Shown: one piece after another, positions 8,747 to 17,227 of the stretch
How positions within the stretch are numbered: the first letter of the stretch is position 1
Layout: the number at the start of each line of letters is the position of its first letter
NCBI GenBank assembly: GCA_963787645.1
Contig: CAWBDS010000014.1
Span: 434,001-498,000 of the forward strand
Source: Palsa-504 sp963787645
Lineage (GTDB): Bacteria; Actinomycetota; Actinomycetes; Streptosporangiales; Streptosporangiaceae
Reading direction: 5' to 3'
DNA: 64,000 nucleotides
Notes under the pieces: generated by a model
What the model was told of the DNA's origin: nothing
The model's input: the letters and a program-made list of their open reading frames with translations, nothing else
Database searches by the model: none
Program-made: the position numbers and the translations under genes

Positions 8747-8948
8747 CCGCCCCGCCTCCGCCCGCCCCGCCGCTTCCGCTCCGCCCGCGCTAGAGCGTGG
8801 TGGATCCGGGGTTTCACTCCGTGCGTGCTTGGACCGTTCCTGGGCAGGGAGCCGTTGTAGGCCCGCTAGCTGCGGAGTTGCGCTCGGGGCAGGGCGGGTC
8901 GTCCGACATGCGAACGTCTGTACTTATGGCGGGCGCTGAGGCGGTATC

Positions 8949-8964
8949 GTTTTGCTAAGCGAAC
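8949..8964. promoter_or_regulatory. Candidate operator upstream of pcaI
   Basis: The 232-base gap between pcaC and pcaI is the only sizeable break in the pca cluster and probably holds a second promoter. An imperfect inverted repeat, GTTTTGCTAAGCGAAC, sits 15 bases before the pcaI start, overlapping the leader. Its arms resemble the GTTCGC half-sites often seen for aromatic-pathway repressors. The regulator type (IclR or MarR) is not encoded in this window. Confidence 0.3.
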
Positions 8965-8978
8965 AGACTTGGAGCGAA

Positions 8979-9818
8979 ATGGCGGAGATCGTCACACTCG
9001 CCGAAGCCGTGGAGCGGGCGATTCACGACGGGGACGTCGTGGCCATGGAGGGGTTCACGCACCTGATCCCGTTCGCCGCCGGACATGAGGTGATCAGGCA
9101 GCGGCGTCGCGACCTCACCCTGATCAGGATGACGCCGGACCTGATCTACGACCAGCTCATCGGGGCCGGCTGCGCGGGCAAGCTGATCTTCTCCTGGGGT
9201 GGCAACCCGGGGGTGGGATCGCTGCACCGGTTCCGGGACGCGGTGGAGCACGCCTGGCCCGCTCCGCTGGAGATCGAGGAGCACAGCCACGCCGGGATGG
9301 CCAACCGGTACGTAGCCGGCGCGGCCGGCCTGCCGTTCGCGGTGCTGCGCGGATACAACGGCACCGGGCTGGAATCGGTCAACGCGGATCACGGCTCGGC
9401 ACCGACGATCAAGCCCATCACCTGCCCGTTCACCGGTGAAACGCTGACCGCGGTGGCCGCCATCCGGCCGGATGTGGCCGTCATCCACGCCCAGCGCGCC
9501 GACCGGTCGGGAAACGTTCAGTTGTGGGGGATCGCGGGCGTGCAGAAAGAGGCGGTGCTGGCCGCGCAGCGGTCGGTGGTCACGGTCGAGGAGATCGTGG
9601 ACCAGCTCGACCCTCGGCCCGGGGCGGTGGTGCTGCCCGGCTGGACGGTGAGCTACGTGGCCCAGGTGCCGGGGGGAGCGCACCCGTCCTACGCGCTCGG
9701 GTACTCGGTCCGGGACAACGACTACTACGTGGCCTGGGACGCGATCGGGCGCGATCGCGACGCGTTCACCCGCTGGCTGGACGAGCGCGTCTACGCGGTG
9801 CCCGCGGGACAGTCATGA
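8979..9818 (+). CDS. pcaI: 3-oxoadipate CoA-transferase subunit A
   Basis: 279 residues of the class I CoA-transferase alpha subunit. It starts AEIVTLAEAVERAIHDGDVVAMEG and has the FTHLIPFAAGHEVIRQ and GGNPGVGSLHRFRD segments. The family GxGG oxyanion pattern is diverged. With PcaJ it moves CoA from succinyl-CoA to 3-oxoadipate. ATG 8979 has GGAG six bases upstream; an in-frame ATG at 8952 is weaker. The stop overlaps the pcaJ start by ATGA. It heads a tightly coupled pcaIJHGD run that joins CoA transfer to ring cleavage. Confidence 0.88.
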   Translation: MAEIVTLAEAVERAIHDGDVVAMEGFTHLIPFAAGHEVIRQRRRDLTLIRMTPDLIYDQLIGAGCAGKLIFSWGGNPGVGSLHRFRDAVEHAWPAPLEIEEHSHAGMANRYVAGAAGLPFAVLRGYNGTGLESVNADHGSAPTIKPITCPFTGETLTAVAAIRPDVAVIHAQRADRSGNVQLWGIAGVQKEAVLAAQRSVVTVEEIVDQLDPRPGAVVLPGWTVSYVAQVPGGAHPSYALGYSVRDNDYYVAWDAIGRDRDAFTRWLDERVYAVPAGQS

Positions 9819-10630
9819 CCGGCCAGGCGAGCGCCGACCCCACGGCGCTGAGCGAGCTGACCTATACGGCCGACGAGATGATGACCGTGGCCGCTTCCCG
9901 AGCGCTGCGTGACGGCATGACCTGCTTCGTCGGAATCGGGCTGCCCAGCGCGGCCGCGAACCTGGCCCGGGCCACGCACGCGCCGGGTCTGGTGCTGATC
10001 TATGAGTCCGGCACGATCGGCGCCAAGCCGACCGCGCTGCCGCTGTCGATCGGCGACGGCATCCTGGCCGAGACCGCCGACGCCGTGGTCAGCGTGCCCG
10101 AGATCTTCAACTACTGGCTGCAGCCCGGGCGCATCGACGTCGGATTCCTCGGGGCCGCCCAGATCGACAAGTTCGGCAACATCAACACCACCGTCATCGG
10201 CGGCGCCTACGAGCACCCCCGAGTGCGCCTGCCCGGGGCCGGCGGGGCGCCGGAGATCGCCGCCTCCTGCCGCGAGGTGATCGCGGTGGTCAGGCAGAGT
10301 GCCCGGTCGTTCGTGGAGCGGGTGGACTTCGTCACGTCGGTGGGCTACGGATCGGGTCCGGGGGACCGCGAGCGGCTCGGACTAACCGGAGCCGGGCCGA
10401 AGAAGATCATTACCGATCTAGGTGTCCTCGAGCCCGATCCGGTGACGTTCGAGTTCACCTTGACCGGCCTGTTCCCCGGCGTCTCGGCGGCGGCGGCCAA
10501 GGAGCGAACCGGCTGGGACCTGGCCGTGGCCGCGGATCCGGACATCATCGCCGGGCCCACGCCGGCCGAACTCGACGCGCTGCGCAGTCTCAAGGGCGGG
10601 CTTGGGGGAGAAGATAGGGAGCACCAATGA
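9815..10630 (+). CDS. pcaJ: 3-oxoadipate CoA-transferase subunit B
   Basis: 271 residues. The beta-subunit active-site segment is LVLIYESGTIGAKP, where the Glu forms the covalent CoA thioester in this family. FVGIGLPSAAANLA near residue 38 and FLGAAQIDKFGNINTT near residue 115 are also typical. It pairs with PcaI to make 3-oxoadipyl-CoA, the substrate of the thiolase PcaF, which is not in the window. ATG 9815 overlaps the pcaI stop, and the pcaJ stop overlaps pcaH, so all are translationally coupled. Confidence 0.9.
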   Translation: MTGQASADPTALSELTYTADEMMTVAASRALRDGMTCFVGIGLPSAAANLARATHAPGLVLIYESGTIGAKPTALPLSIGDGILAETADAVVSVPEIFNYWLQPGRIDVGFLGAAQIDKFGNINTTVIGGAYEHPRVRLPGAGGAPEIAASCREVIAVVRQSARSFVERVDFVTSVGYGSGPGDRERLGLTGAGPKKIITDLGVLEPDPVTFEFTLTGLFPGVSAAAAKERTGWDLAVAADPDIIAGPTPAELDALRSLKGGLGGEDREHQ

Positions 10631-11367
10631 CCACTGAGGTTTCGACGACGTCGTTCACCGGCACCGGCGAGCTCGTCCTGCCTTCCTATGAGCGCCCGTC
10701 GGGGGTGCACCCGCCGCTGGACTTCACCGGGTACCGCTCGGCCGCGCTGCGCCACCCCAAGCGCCCGCTGGTCCTGCTGCCGCACCGGCTTACCGAGGTG
10801 ACCGGTCCGCTGCTCGGCGACGACCTGATCACCGCCACCGATGCGGACCTGACCACCCAGCGCGCCGGCGAGCCGCAGGGACAGCGGATCATCCTGGCCG
10901 GGCGGGTGCTCGACTCCGACGGACGGCCGGTACCCGACACGCTGATCGAGATCTGGCAGACCAACGCGGGCGGGCGCTACCGGCACTCACGCGAGCACCA
11001 CCCGGCGCCGCTGGACCCGAACTTCGACGGGATCGGGCGAGCCATCACCGACGCGGCGGGCCGGTACCGGTTCGTCACCATCCAGCCGGGCGCATACCCA
11101 TGGGGGAATCACTACAACGCCTGGCGTCCGGCGCATATCCACTTCTCGCTGTTCGGCCGGGCGTTCACCCAGCGCCTGGTCACCCAGATGTACTTCCCGG
11201 GCGACCCGCTGCTGCCCCTGGACCCGATCTTCAACTCGGTACCCGAGGAGCAGGCCCGGCAGCGGATGGTCGCCAGCTTGGACATGGACCTGACCCAGCC
11301 CGAATGGGCGCTCGGCTACACCTGGGACATCGTGCTGCGCGGGCGGACCGCGTCGGTTTTCGAATGA
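10627..11367 (+). CDS. pcaH: Protocatechuate 3,4-dioxygenase beta subunit
   Basis: 246 residues of the intradiol dioxygenase family. The two Tyr and two His ligands of the Fe(III) site are visible: Tyr in NAGGRYRHSREHHP, and Tyr, His and His in NHYNAWRPAHIHFSLFG. The beta-type N-terminus (HPPLDFTGYRSAALRHPKRPL) and QMYFPGDPL are also clear. It opens protocatechuate between the two hydroxyls using O2. The alpha subunit gene follows with a four-base overlap, as is normal for this heteromer. Confidence 0.93.
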   Translation: MTTEVSTTSFTGTGELVLPSYERPSGVHPPLDFTGYRSAALRHPKRPLVLLPHRLTEVTGPLLGDDLITATDADLTTQRAGEPQGQRIILAGRVLDSDGRPVPDTLIEIWQTNAGGRYRHSREHHPAPLDPNFDGIGRAITDAAGRYRFVTIQPGAYPWGNHYNAWRPAHIHFSLFGRAFTQRLVTQMYFPGDPLLPLDPIFNSVPEEQARQRMVASLDMDLTQPEWALGYTWDIVLRGRTASVFE

Positions 11368-11951
11368 GCGAGGAGCGGCGCGTGCTCGGGATAACTCCCT
11401 CGCAGACCGTGGGGCCTTACTTCTCGATGCGGCTGCCGTGGCCCGACGGCCCGTACGTGGTGCCGGAAGGCACCCCGGGGGCCATCACCATCGTCGGCCG
11501 GATGTACGACGGCGCCGGGAACATCGTCCCCGACGGGCTGGTCGAGACCTGGCAGGCCGGGCCGGACGGGCGGTTCGCCCACCCGGACGACCCGCGTGGC
11601 GCCACGCGCGGCGGCTACCACGGGTTCCGCGGCTTCGGCCGGTGCCCGACCGCTCCGGATGGGTCGTACCGCATCGTGACCCTCAAACCCGGCCCGCTGC
11701 CCACCCCCGACGGCAACATCGAGGCGCCGCACCTGGACGTGTCGGTGTTCGCGCGCGGCCTGCTGGACCGGGTGGTGACCAGGCTGTACTTCCCCGACGA
11801 GCAGACCGCCAACGCGGTCGACCCGGTGCTGTCCTCGATCACCGAGCCGGCCCGGCGGGCCACGTTGATCGCGGTGCCCGAGCCCGAAGGTGAGCTCAGG
11901 TTCGACATCTGGCTGCAAGGAGAACGCGAGACGGTCTTCTTCGATGTCTAG
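11364..11951 (+). CDS. pcaG: Protocatechuate 3,4-dioxygenase alpha subunit
   Basis: 195 residues. It begins with the diagnostic TPSQTVGPYFSMRLPW and continues with DGLVETWQAGPDGRF and GFGRCPTAPDGSYRIVTLKPG, then PHLDVSVFARGLLDRVVTRLYFPDE. As in other alpha subunits the metal His and Tyr set is incomplete: the protein shapes the substrate pocket while PcaH holds the iron. ATG 11364 overlaps the pcaH stop by ATGA, and its own end overlaps the start of pcaD by 8 bases. Confidence 0.92.
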   Translation: MSEERRVLGITPSQTVGPYFSMRLPWPDGPYVVPEGTPGAITIVGRMYDGAGNIVPDGLVETWQAGPDGRFAHPDDPRGATRGGYHGFRGFGRCPTAPDGSYRIVTLKPGPLPTPDGNIEAPHLDVSVFARGLLDRVVTRLYFPDEQTANAVDPVLSSITEPARRATLIAVPEPEGELRFDIWLQGERETVFFDV

Positions 11952-12720
11952 GCTGGCCGCTTCGCTGGACGGGCCGCCCGGCGCGCCGGTCCTGGTGCTG
12001 GGCAACCCGATCGGGACCACCCGGGCCATCTGGGCGGCGCAGGTACCCGTGCTCGGCAGGCATTTCCGGCTGCTCCGGTTCGAACTGCGCGGGCACGGCG
12101 AGCCCGGGGCTCGCTCGGCCGCCCCGCCCGGGCCCTACTCGATCGCCGAACTCGGCGCCGACGTACTGGACCTCATGCAGGACCACGACGTCACCACCGC
12201 CGCGTACTGCGGTATCTCCATCGGCGGCATGATCGGCCTGTGGCTGGCCGCCAACGCGCCGGAACGCATCTCCTCCTTGGTCGTGTGCTGTGCGGCCCTG
12301 TCTCCCATGCCGAACCGGCAGGCCTGGCTCGACCGGGCCGCGCTGGTTCGTTCGGCCGGGATGGCCGCGATCGCCGAGATGGTCCCGCCGCGCTGGTTCA
12401 CGCCGGACTTCCTGGCCCGCCGCCCCGAGGCCGTCGCGGCGGTGCTGGACATGCTGCTCGGCACCGACCCGCAGGGGTACGCGGGCTGCGCGCAGGCCAT
12501 CGCCGACCTGGATCTGGCGCCCGCGCTGGGCGCGATCAAGGCACCGACGCTGGTCCTGGGGGGCGCGCAGGATCCGGCCGCCCCGCCTGGGCAGGGGGCA
12601 CGGACCGCGCTGGGCATCGCGGACTCGCGGCTGAGGGTCATCCGCGGCACGTCGCACCTGGCGCCGTACCAGACCCCCGGCCCGGTCACCGCGGCCATCC
12701 TCGGTCACCTCGTAGGCTAG
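11944..12720 (+). CDS. pcaD: 3-oxoadipate enol-lactonase
   Basis: 258 residues, alpha/beta-hydrolase fold. The nucleophile elbow is CGISIGGMIG (Ser near residue 95), the oxyanion region LGNPIGTTRAIW, and the catalytic His lies in IRGTSHLAPYQ. It hydrolyses enol-lactone to 3-oxoadipate, the step between PcaC and PcaIJ. ATG 11944 sits inside the last codons of pcaG, so the two are coupled. Being a separate gene, not part of a PcaL fusion, is unusual for this phylum. It ends the core pca operon. Confidence 0.88.
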   Translation: MSRLAASLDGPPGAPVLVLGNPIGTTRAIWAAQVPVLGRHFRLLRFELRGHGEPGARSAAPPGPYSIAELGADVLDLMQDHDVTTAAYCGISIGGMIGLWLAANAPERISSLVVCCAALSPMPNRQAWLDRAALVRSAGMAAIAEMVPPRWFTPDFLARRPEAVAAVLDMLLGTDPQGYAGCAQAIADLDLAPALGAIKAPTLVLGGAQDPAAPPGQGARTALGIADSRLRVIRGTSHLAPYQTPGPVTAAILGHLVG

Positions 12721-12758
12721 GGAGTCCGTCCGCTAGGAAGACCGCTAGGAGGAGCACC

Positions 12759-13787
12759 GTGCTGCCCTGGTCCGCCGATCTCGCCGGCCGCATCGACGAG
12801 CGCGTCATCACCAGCGACCTGCTGCGCGGCAACCCGCCCGGCGATCCGCATGAGCGGCCGCTGCTGGTCTACCTGCCGCCGGGCTACGACGACGATCCTG
12901 AGCGCCGGTACCCCGCGGTCTACGTGATTCAGGGCTACACGGGGAACCTGGCCATGTGGCGGAACCGGACCGCCTACCGGCTGCCGTTCCCCGAAGCGGC
13001 CGACGCGATGTTCGCCACCGGGGACGTCCCGCCCGCGATCGTGGTGTACGTCGACGCGTGGAGCAAGTACGGCGGCAGCCAGTTCGTGGATTCGCCGGCC
13101 ACCGGCCGCTACCACTCGTACCTGTGCGACGAGGTCGTGCCGTGGGTGGACGCGCGTTACCGGACGCGGCCCGACCCCGCGTACCGGGCCATCATGGGCA
13201 AATCGAGCGGCGGATTCGGTGCGATGATCACGCCCATGCTCCGCCCCGACCTGTTCGGAGCGCTGGCCACGCATGCGGGCGACACATTGTACGAGTACAG
13301 CTATCTGCCCGCGTTCTCGGCCGCCGTGCGGCACCTGCGCCGCTACGACGGCGACATCTGGCGCTGGTGGCAGGACTTCTCCTCCCGGGTGGCCTTCACC
13401 AGGGAAGAGGACATGGTCCTGCTCGAGGTGCTCGGCGTGGCGGCATGCTTCTCCGCGCAGCCGGACGGTACGGTGGACCTGCCGTTCGACCCGGGGACCG
13501 GGGTACTCCGCTCAGCCGTCTGGCAACGATGGCTGGACTGGGACCCGGTCCGGATGGTGCCAGCGCACGCGGAGGCCCTCCGCGGACTGCGGGCCATCTG
13601 GATCGACGCCGGAACCCGGGATGAGTACCATCTAGACCTCGGTGCCGAGGCGTTCCGCGCCGCCCTCCGGGACGTCGGTGTCGCCGACGAACTGGTTCAT
13701 TTTGAGCTGTTCGACGCCGGGCACGGGAGCATCGAATACCGTTATCCGCTGTCGCTCGCGTGGCTGTGCGCCCGGATGACTAAGTAG
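12759..13787 (+). CDS. Alpha/beta-hydrolase esterase (esterase D/enterochelin-esterase-like)
   Basis: 342 residues from GTG 12759, with AGGAGG at 12747-12752 fixing the start. Signs of the fold are LLVYLPPGYDDDPERRYPAVYVIQGYTG, the nucleophile elbow MGKSSGGFGA (Ser near residue 149) and a late FDAGHGSIEYRY His. No signal peptide is seen, so it is probably cytoplasmic. It follows pcaD by 38 bases in the same direction and may be read from the pca transcript. Release of aromatic acids from esters would fit, but this is inference from position only. Confidence 0.75.
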   Translation: MLPWSADLAGRIDERVITSDLLRGNPPGDPHERPLLVYLPPGYDDDPERRYPAVYVIQGYTGNLAMWRNRTAYRLPFPEAADAMFATGDVPPAIVVYVDAWSKYGGSQFVDSPATGRYHSYLCDEVVPWVDARYRTRPDPAYRAIMGKSSGGFGAMITPMLRPDLFGALATHAGDTLYEYSYLPAFSAAVRHLRRYDGDIWRWWQDFSSRVAFTREEDMVLLEVLGVAACFSAQPDGTVDLPFDPGTGVLRSAVWQRWLDWDPVRMVPAHAEALRGLRAIWIDAGTRDEYHLDLGAEAFRAALRDVGVADELVHFELFDAGHGSIEYRYPLSLAWLCARMTK

Positions 13788-13883
13788 AGACTAAGTGGCC
13801 ACCGGCTAGGCCGGCGGTCTGGTACGTTTCCGGCGTATCGGGAACGGGTCAAACCCCATGGAACATTTGAATGGAGAGACGTT

Positions 13884-14411
13884 ATGCGCAAGAGCGGGTG
13901 GGCGGTAGCCGCTGCGGGGATCAGCTCGCTGGTACTGCTGCTGACCGCATGTGGGGGATCGTCGTCGTCGTCATCGTCGTCAGCCGCGACTAACCCGGGC
14001 TCGACCGCGAATGCCGCAGGCCAGCCCTCCGCGGGTGCGTCTGACCTTCCTTCGCCGGGGACCCAGGTCCTGATCATCGAGCGCTCCAAGCTGGGCTGGG
14101 TGCTTGCTGAGGCCAACGGCCTGGTGGTGTACACCTACGGGGCCGACGCCAAGGGCAAGCCTTCGAACTGCACCGGCTCGTGCGCGTCCCTGTGGGGCGC
14201 GGTGACCGGGAATCCCCAGGCCGGGCCGGCTGATACGCTGCCCGGCACGCTTGGCACGGTGACCATGGCCAATGGCGGCAAGCAGATCACGTACAACGGC
14301 CATCCGCTCTACATCCTCAAGGGCGCGGGGGCGCTGAGCACCAAGGGCGATGGCGGCCAGTGGCACGTGATCAAGCTCTCGTCGAAGGATGTCGTGGCCA
14401 GCTTCGGCTGA
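13884..14411 (+). CDS. Secreted-repeat lipoprotein (PF03640 type), copy 1
   Basis: 175 residues. A lipoprotein signal ends in the lipobox LLTAC (Cys near residue 23), followed by a Ser-rich linker. Two copies of the short secreted repeat follow: the YTYGADAKGKPSNCTGSCASLW block and the YNGHPLYILKGAGALSTKGDGGQWHVI block. These match lipoproteins with Y-x-[FWY]-x-x-D-type repeats, whose biochemical role is unknown. The protein is predicted to be anchored outside the membrane. GGAGAG precedes the ATG. The neighbour 26 bases downstream is a paralogue. Confidence 0.8.
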   Translation: MRKSGWAVAAAGISSLVLLLTACGGSSSSSSSSAATNPGSTANAAGQPSAGASDLPSPGTQVLIIERSKLGWVLAEANGLVVYTYGADAKGKPSNCTGSCASLWGAVTGNPQAGPADTLPGTLGTVTMANGGKQITYNGHPLYILKGAGALSTKGDGGQWHVIKLSSKDVVASFG

Positions 14412-14437
14412 TTGCCCGGTAAGGAGAGAGTCACGTT

Positions 14438-15070
14438 ATGCGCAAGAGCCGGTGGACGATAGCTACCGGGTTTGCCTCGCTGGCACTGCTGCTGACCGCG
14501 TGCGGGGGATCGTCGTCAAGTTCGACCTCGAGCACGGGCGCGGCCCCGAGCACGGCGGCCCAGGGCACCACGTCCTCGTCGTCTGGCACCGGGTCGTCCA
14601 CGTCGTCGTCATCGACGTCGACGTCGCCGGCGAGCGCCGGGTCGACGCACTCCAGCTCGGCACCCAAGCAGACGGCCCAGGCCCAGCCGAGCAGCGCCGT
14701 CTCGTTCCCGCCGGTGGGCACGACCGTCCTCATCGTGGAGAGGTCGAACCTCGGCTGGGTGATGGCCAAGGCCGACGGCATCGTCGTGTACACCTACGCC
14801 AAGGACACCAAGGGCGGAGCGCCGACCTGTACCGGTTCCTGCGCCGCGGTCTGGGCGCCGGTCACGGGGATGCCCAAGGCCGGCCCGGCCGACACCTTCC
14901 CCGGTTCGTTCAGCACGGTCACCGGGGCAGGCGGGGCCAAGCAGATCACCTACAACGGTTACCCGTTGTACACCTTCGTCGGTGCGCCCGCGCTCAGCAC
15001 CAAGGGCAACGGCCTGGACGGGGCGTGGCACGTCATCGTCTTGTCCGAGAGCGATATCTCCGGGATGTAG
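14438..15070 (+). CDS. Secreted-repeat lipoprotein (PF03640 type), copy 2
   Basis: 210 residues, a tandem paralogue of the preceding gene. It has the same start (MRKSRWT, lipobox LLTAC), a longer Ser/Thr linker of about 60 residues, then VGTTVLIVERSNLGWVMAKADG, VYTYAKDTKGGAPTCTGSCAAVW and ITYNGYPLYTFVGAPALSTKGNG. Both copies keep the CTGSC cysteine pair and the WHVI end. AAGGAGAG lies just upstream. A strong terminator follows, so the two genes form a closed unit. Function unknown; extracytoplasmic. Confidence 0.8.
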   Translation: MRKSRWTIATGFASLALLLTACGGSSSSSTSSTGAAPSTAAQGTTSSSSGTGSSTSSSSTSTSPASAGSTHSSSAPKQTAQAQPSSAVSFPPVGTTVLIVERSNLGWVMAKADGIVVYTYAKDTKGGAPTCTGSCAAVWAPVTGMPKAGPADTFPGSFSTVTGAGGAKQITYNGYPLYTFVGAPALSTKGNGLDGAWHVIVLSESDISGM

Positions 15071-15085
15071 ACCCGCGGTTCCGGC

Positions 15086-15131
15086 ATTCCCGGGCCTGCC
15101 CGCCAAGGGCCGGCCCGGGAATACTTTTATT
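15086..15131 (+). terminator. Rho-independent terminator after the lipoprotein pair
   Basis: ATTCCCGGGCC (15086-15096) pairs perfectly with GGCCCGGGAAT (15112-15122). A 15-base loop that can pair further inside separates them. The T-rich run ACTTTTATT follows directly. It lies 16 bases after the second lipoprotein stop. Confidence 0.85.
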
Positions 15132-15172
15132 CCGGTAACAGGGAATCGCTTTCGCTGAATGGAGACGCCCGC

Positions 15173-17227
15173 GTGGCCAGCCAGATAGGGCAGCCCCAGC
15201 AGCCGGGGCAAACGCGCGGGCTGGTGGTCATCTACAGCGCGCTGATGCTGGCCGTGCTGCTGGCCGCGCTGGACCAGACGATCGTGGCCACCGCATTGCC
15301 GACCATCGTCAGCGATCTGGGCGGCCTGTCCCACCTTTCCTGGGTGGTCACGGCCTACATCCTCGCGACCACGGCGACCACCCAGGTTTGGGGCAAGCTC
15401 GGCGACCAGTACGGCCGCAAGTACCTGTTCATCGCCGCGATCGTCATCTTCCTGATCGGCTCGGCGCTGTCTGGGCTGGCGCACAGCATGTTCCAGCTGA
15501 TCGCGTTCCGCGCCGTGCAGGGCATCGGTGGCGGCGGCCTGATCGTGCTGGCCCAGGCCATCATCGGCAACGTCGTCCCGCCGCGAGAGCGCGGCAAGTA
15601 CCAGGGCGCGTTCGGGGCCGTGTTCGGGGTCTCGAGCGTCATCGGCCCGCTGCTGGGCGGGTTCTTCGTGGACAACCTGTCCTGGCGGTGGGTGTTCTAC
15701 ATCAACCTGCCGATCGGCGCGCTCGCGCTGGTCGTGATCACCGTGGTCCTGCCCGCCAGCTCGGCCAAGCGCCATCATCAGATCGACTACCTGGGCGCGA
15801 CGCTGCTGGCCGGCTTCGCCACCTGCGTCGTCCTGGCTACCTCCTGGGGCGGTACCACCTACCCGTGGGGCTCAGGAGTGATCATCGGGCTGTTCGCCGG
15901 GTCCGTGCTGCTCCTCGCGGGCTGGTGGGTCTCCGCCCGGTACGCCGCCGAGCCGGTGCTACCGCTGCGGCTGTTCCGGAATTCGGTGTTCAACGTGAGC
16001 GCGGGGATCAGCCTCGCGGCGGGGTTCGCGCTGTTCGGCACCGTCTCCTTCTTGCCGCTGTTCCTGCAGGTGGTACACGGCGTCTCGCCAACCGTGTCCG
16101 GCGTTTACCTGCTCCCGCAGGTCCTCGGGCTGCTGCTGACCTCGGTCGGCAGCGGTCAGCTGATCGCCAGGACCGGCCGGTACAAGATCTACCCGATCAT
16201 CGGCACCGGGTTGCTCGCCGTCGCGCTGTTCCTGCTGTCCCGGCTGGACGAGCACACCTCCACCACGGTCACGTCCGTGTATTTCTTCGTGCTCGGCACC
16301 TCGCTGGGCCTGATCCTCCAGGTTCTGGTCATCGCGGTGCAGAACTCGGTCGACTTCGCCGACCTGGGCGCTGCCACGTCCGGCACGACGTTCTTCCGCA
16401 GCATCGGCGGGTCGTTCGGCGTATCGGTGTTCGGCGCGATCTTCTCCAACCGGCTGGTCGTCGAGCTGGCCGCGGCGCTGCGCGGCGTGCGGGTGCCGCC
16501 GGGATTCAAGCTGTCCAGTGCCCAGGCCGACCCCGCCCTGCTGAAGAGGCTGCCGACCGCGATCCGGGCTGACGTCCAGCACGCATACTCGCTGGCGCTG
16601 CATCCGGTGTTTCTTTATGCGCTCCCGGTCGCGCTGGTGGCGTTCGTGCTGTCCTGGTTCCTGCGTGAGGTGCCGTTGCGGGCCATCAACTCCGCCGGGC
16701 TGGGCGAAGGACTCGGGGCGGCCCCGACCGCCCGGACCTCGGTCGATGAGGTGGAACGGTCGCTGACCCGGCTGGGCGGCGCGGACCTGCGGCGGCGCGG
16801 CTACGAACGGCTGACCGAGCGGGCCGGGCTGGACCTGCCCGCCGGCAGCAGCTGGATCTTGACCCGGCTGGCCAAGCAGGGTCCGGTCGCGGGGGAGGAC
16901 TTGGCCCGGCAGGCCGACGTAACCGTGGACTACGGCCGGCCCTACGTGGACCGCCTGGTCTCCGAAGGCATGGTGGTGCGCTCCAACGGGACACTGGTGC
17001 TCACCGACTCCGGCCGCCAGGCCGCCGACCGGCTGTTCGCGGCCCGGCGCGAGGGGCTGCGCGAGCTGCTCGCCGACTGGTCGCCCGAGGAGTACGCGGA
17101 GCTGGGCGACCTGCTCTCTAAGCTGTCCCGGGCCCTGCTCGGGGAGAACGCCGACCGGCATCTGGCCAGCGCCGAGCCGTCGGCCGCCACGCCAGGGACG
17201 GCCAGCCGGGAAGCCGACGGTACCTAA
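15173..17227 (+). CDS. DHA2-family MFS multidrug exporter fused to a MarR-like winged-helix domain
   Basis: 684 residues. The first ~500 form a 14-helix drug:H+ antiporter: LDQTIVATALPTIVSDLGG in helix 1, SWVVTAYILATTATTQVWGKLGDQYGRK as motif A, and a GAVFGVSSVIGPLLGGFFVDNLSWRWVFYINLP motif C region. After a linker near residue 520, residues ~535-660 look like a MarR winged helix: LTRLAKQGPVAGEDLARQADVTVDYGRPYVDRLVSEGMVVRSNGTLVLTDSGR. The domain may sense or gate in the cytoplasm. The stop overlaps the convergent methyltransferase gene by four bases. Related fusions occur in other actinobacteria as far as I recall. Confidence 0.85.
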   Translation: MASQIGQPQQPGQTRGLVVIYSALMLAVLLAALDQTIVATALPTIVSDLGGLSHLSWVVTAYILATTATTQVWGKLGDQYGRKYLFIAAIVIFLIGSALSGLAHSMFQLIAFRAVQGIGGGGLIVLAQAIIGNVVPPRERGKYQGAFGAVFGVSSVIGPLLGGFFVDNLSWRWVFYINLPIGALALVVITVVLPASSAKRHHQIDYLGATLLAGFATCVVLATSWGGTTYPWGSGVIIGLFAGSVLLLAGWWVSARYAAEPVLPLRLFRNSVFNVSAGISLAAGFALFGTVSFLPLFLQVVHGVSPTVSGVYLLPQVLGLLLTSVGSGQLIARTGRYKIYPIIGTGLLAVALFLLSRLDEHTSTTVTSVYFFVLGTSLGLILQVLVIAVQNSVDFADLGAATSGTTFFRSIGGSFGVSVFGAIFSNRLVVELAAALRGVRVPPGFKLSSAQADPALLKRLPTAIRADVQHAYSLALHPVFLYALPVALVAFVLSWFLREVPLRAINSAGLGEGLGAAPTARTSVDEVERSLTRLGGADLRRRGYERLTERAGLDLPAGSSWILTRLAKQGPVAGEDLARQADVTVDYGRPYVDRLVSEGMVVRSNGTLVLTDSGRQAADRLFAARREGLRELLADWSPEEYAELGDLLSKLSRALLGENADRHLASAEPSAATPGTASREADGT

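Noticed and set aside
6720..8817. Long antisense open frames opposite pcaB and pcaC
   Set aside because: No motif or SD; the sense strand encodes unmistakable PcaB and PcaC.
8747..8978. Possible structured RNA or tRNA in the pcaC-pcaI gap
   Set aside because: No cloverleaf or conserved riboswitch core could be built; only a weak operator-like repeat is present.
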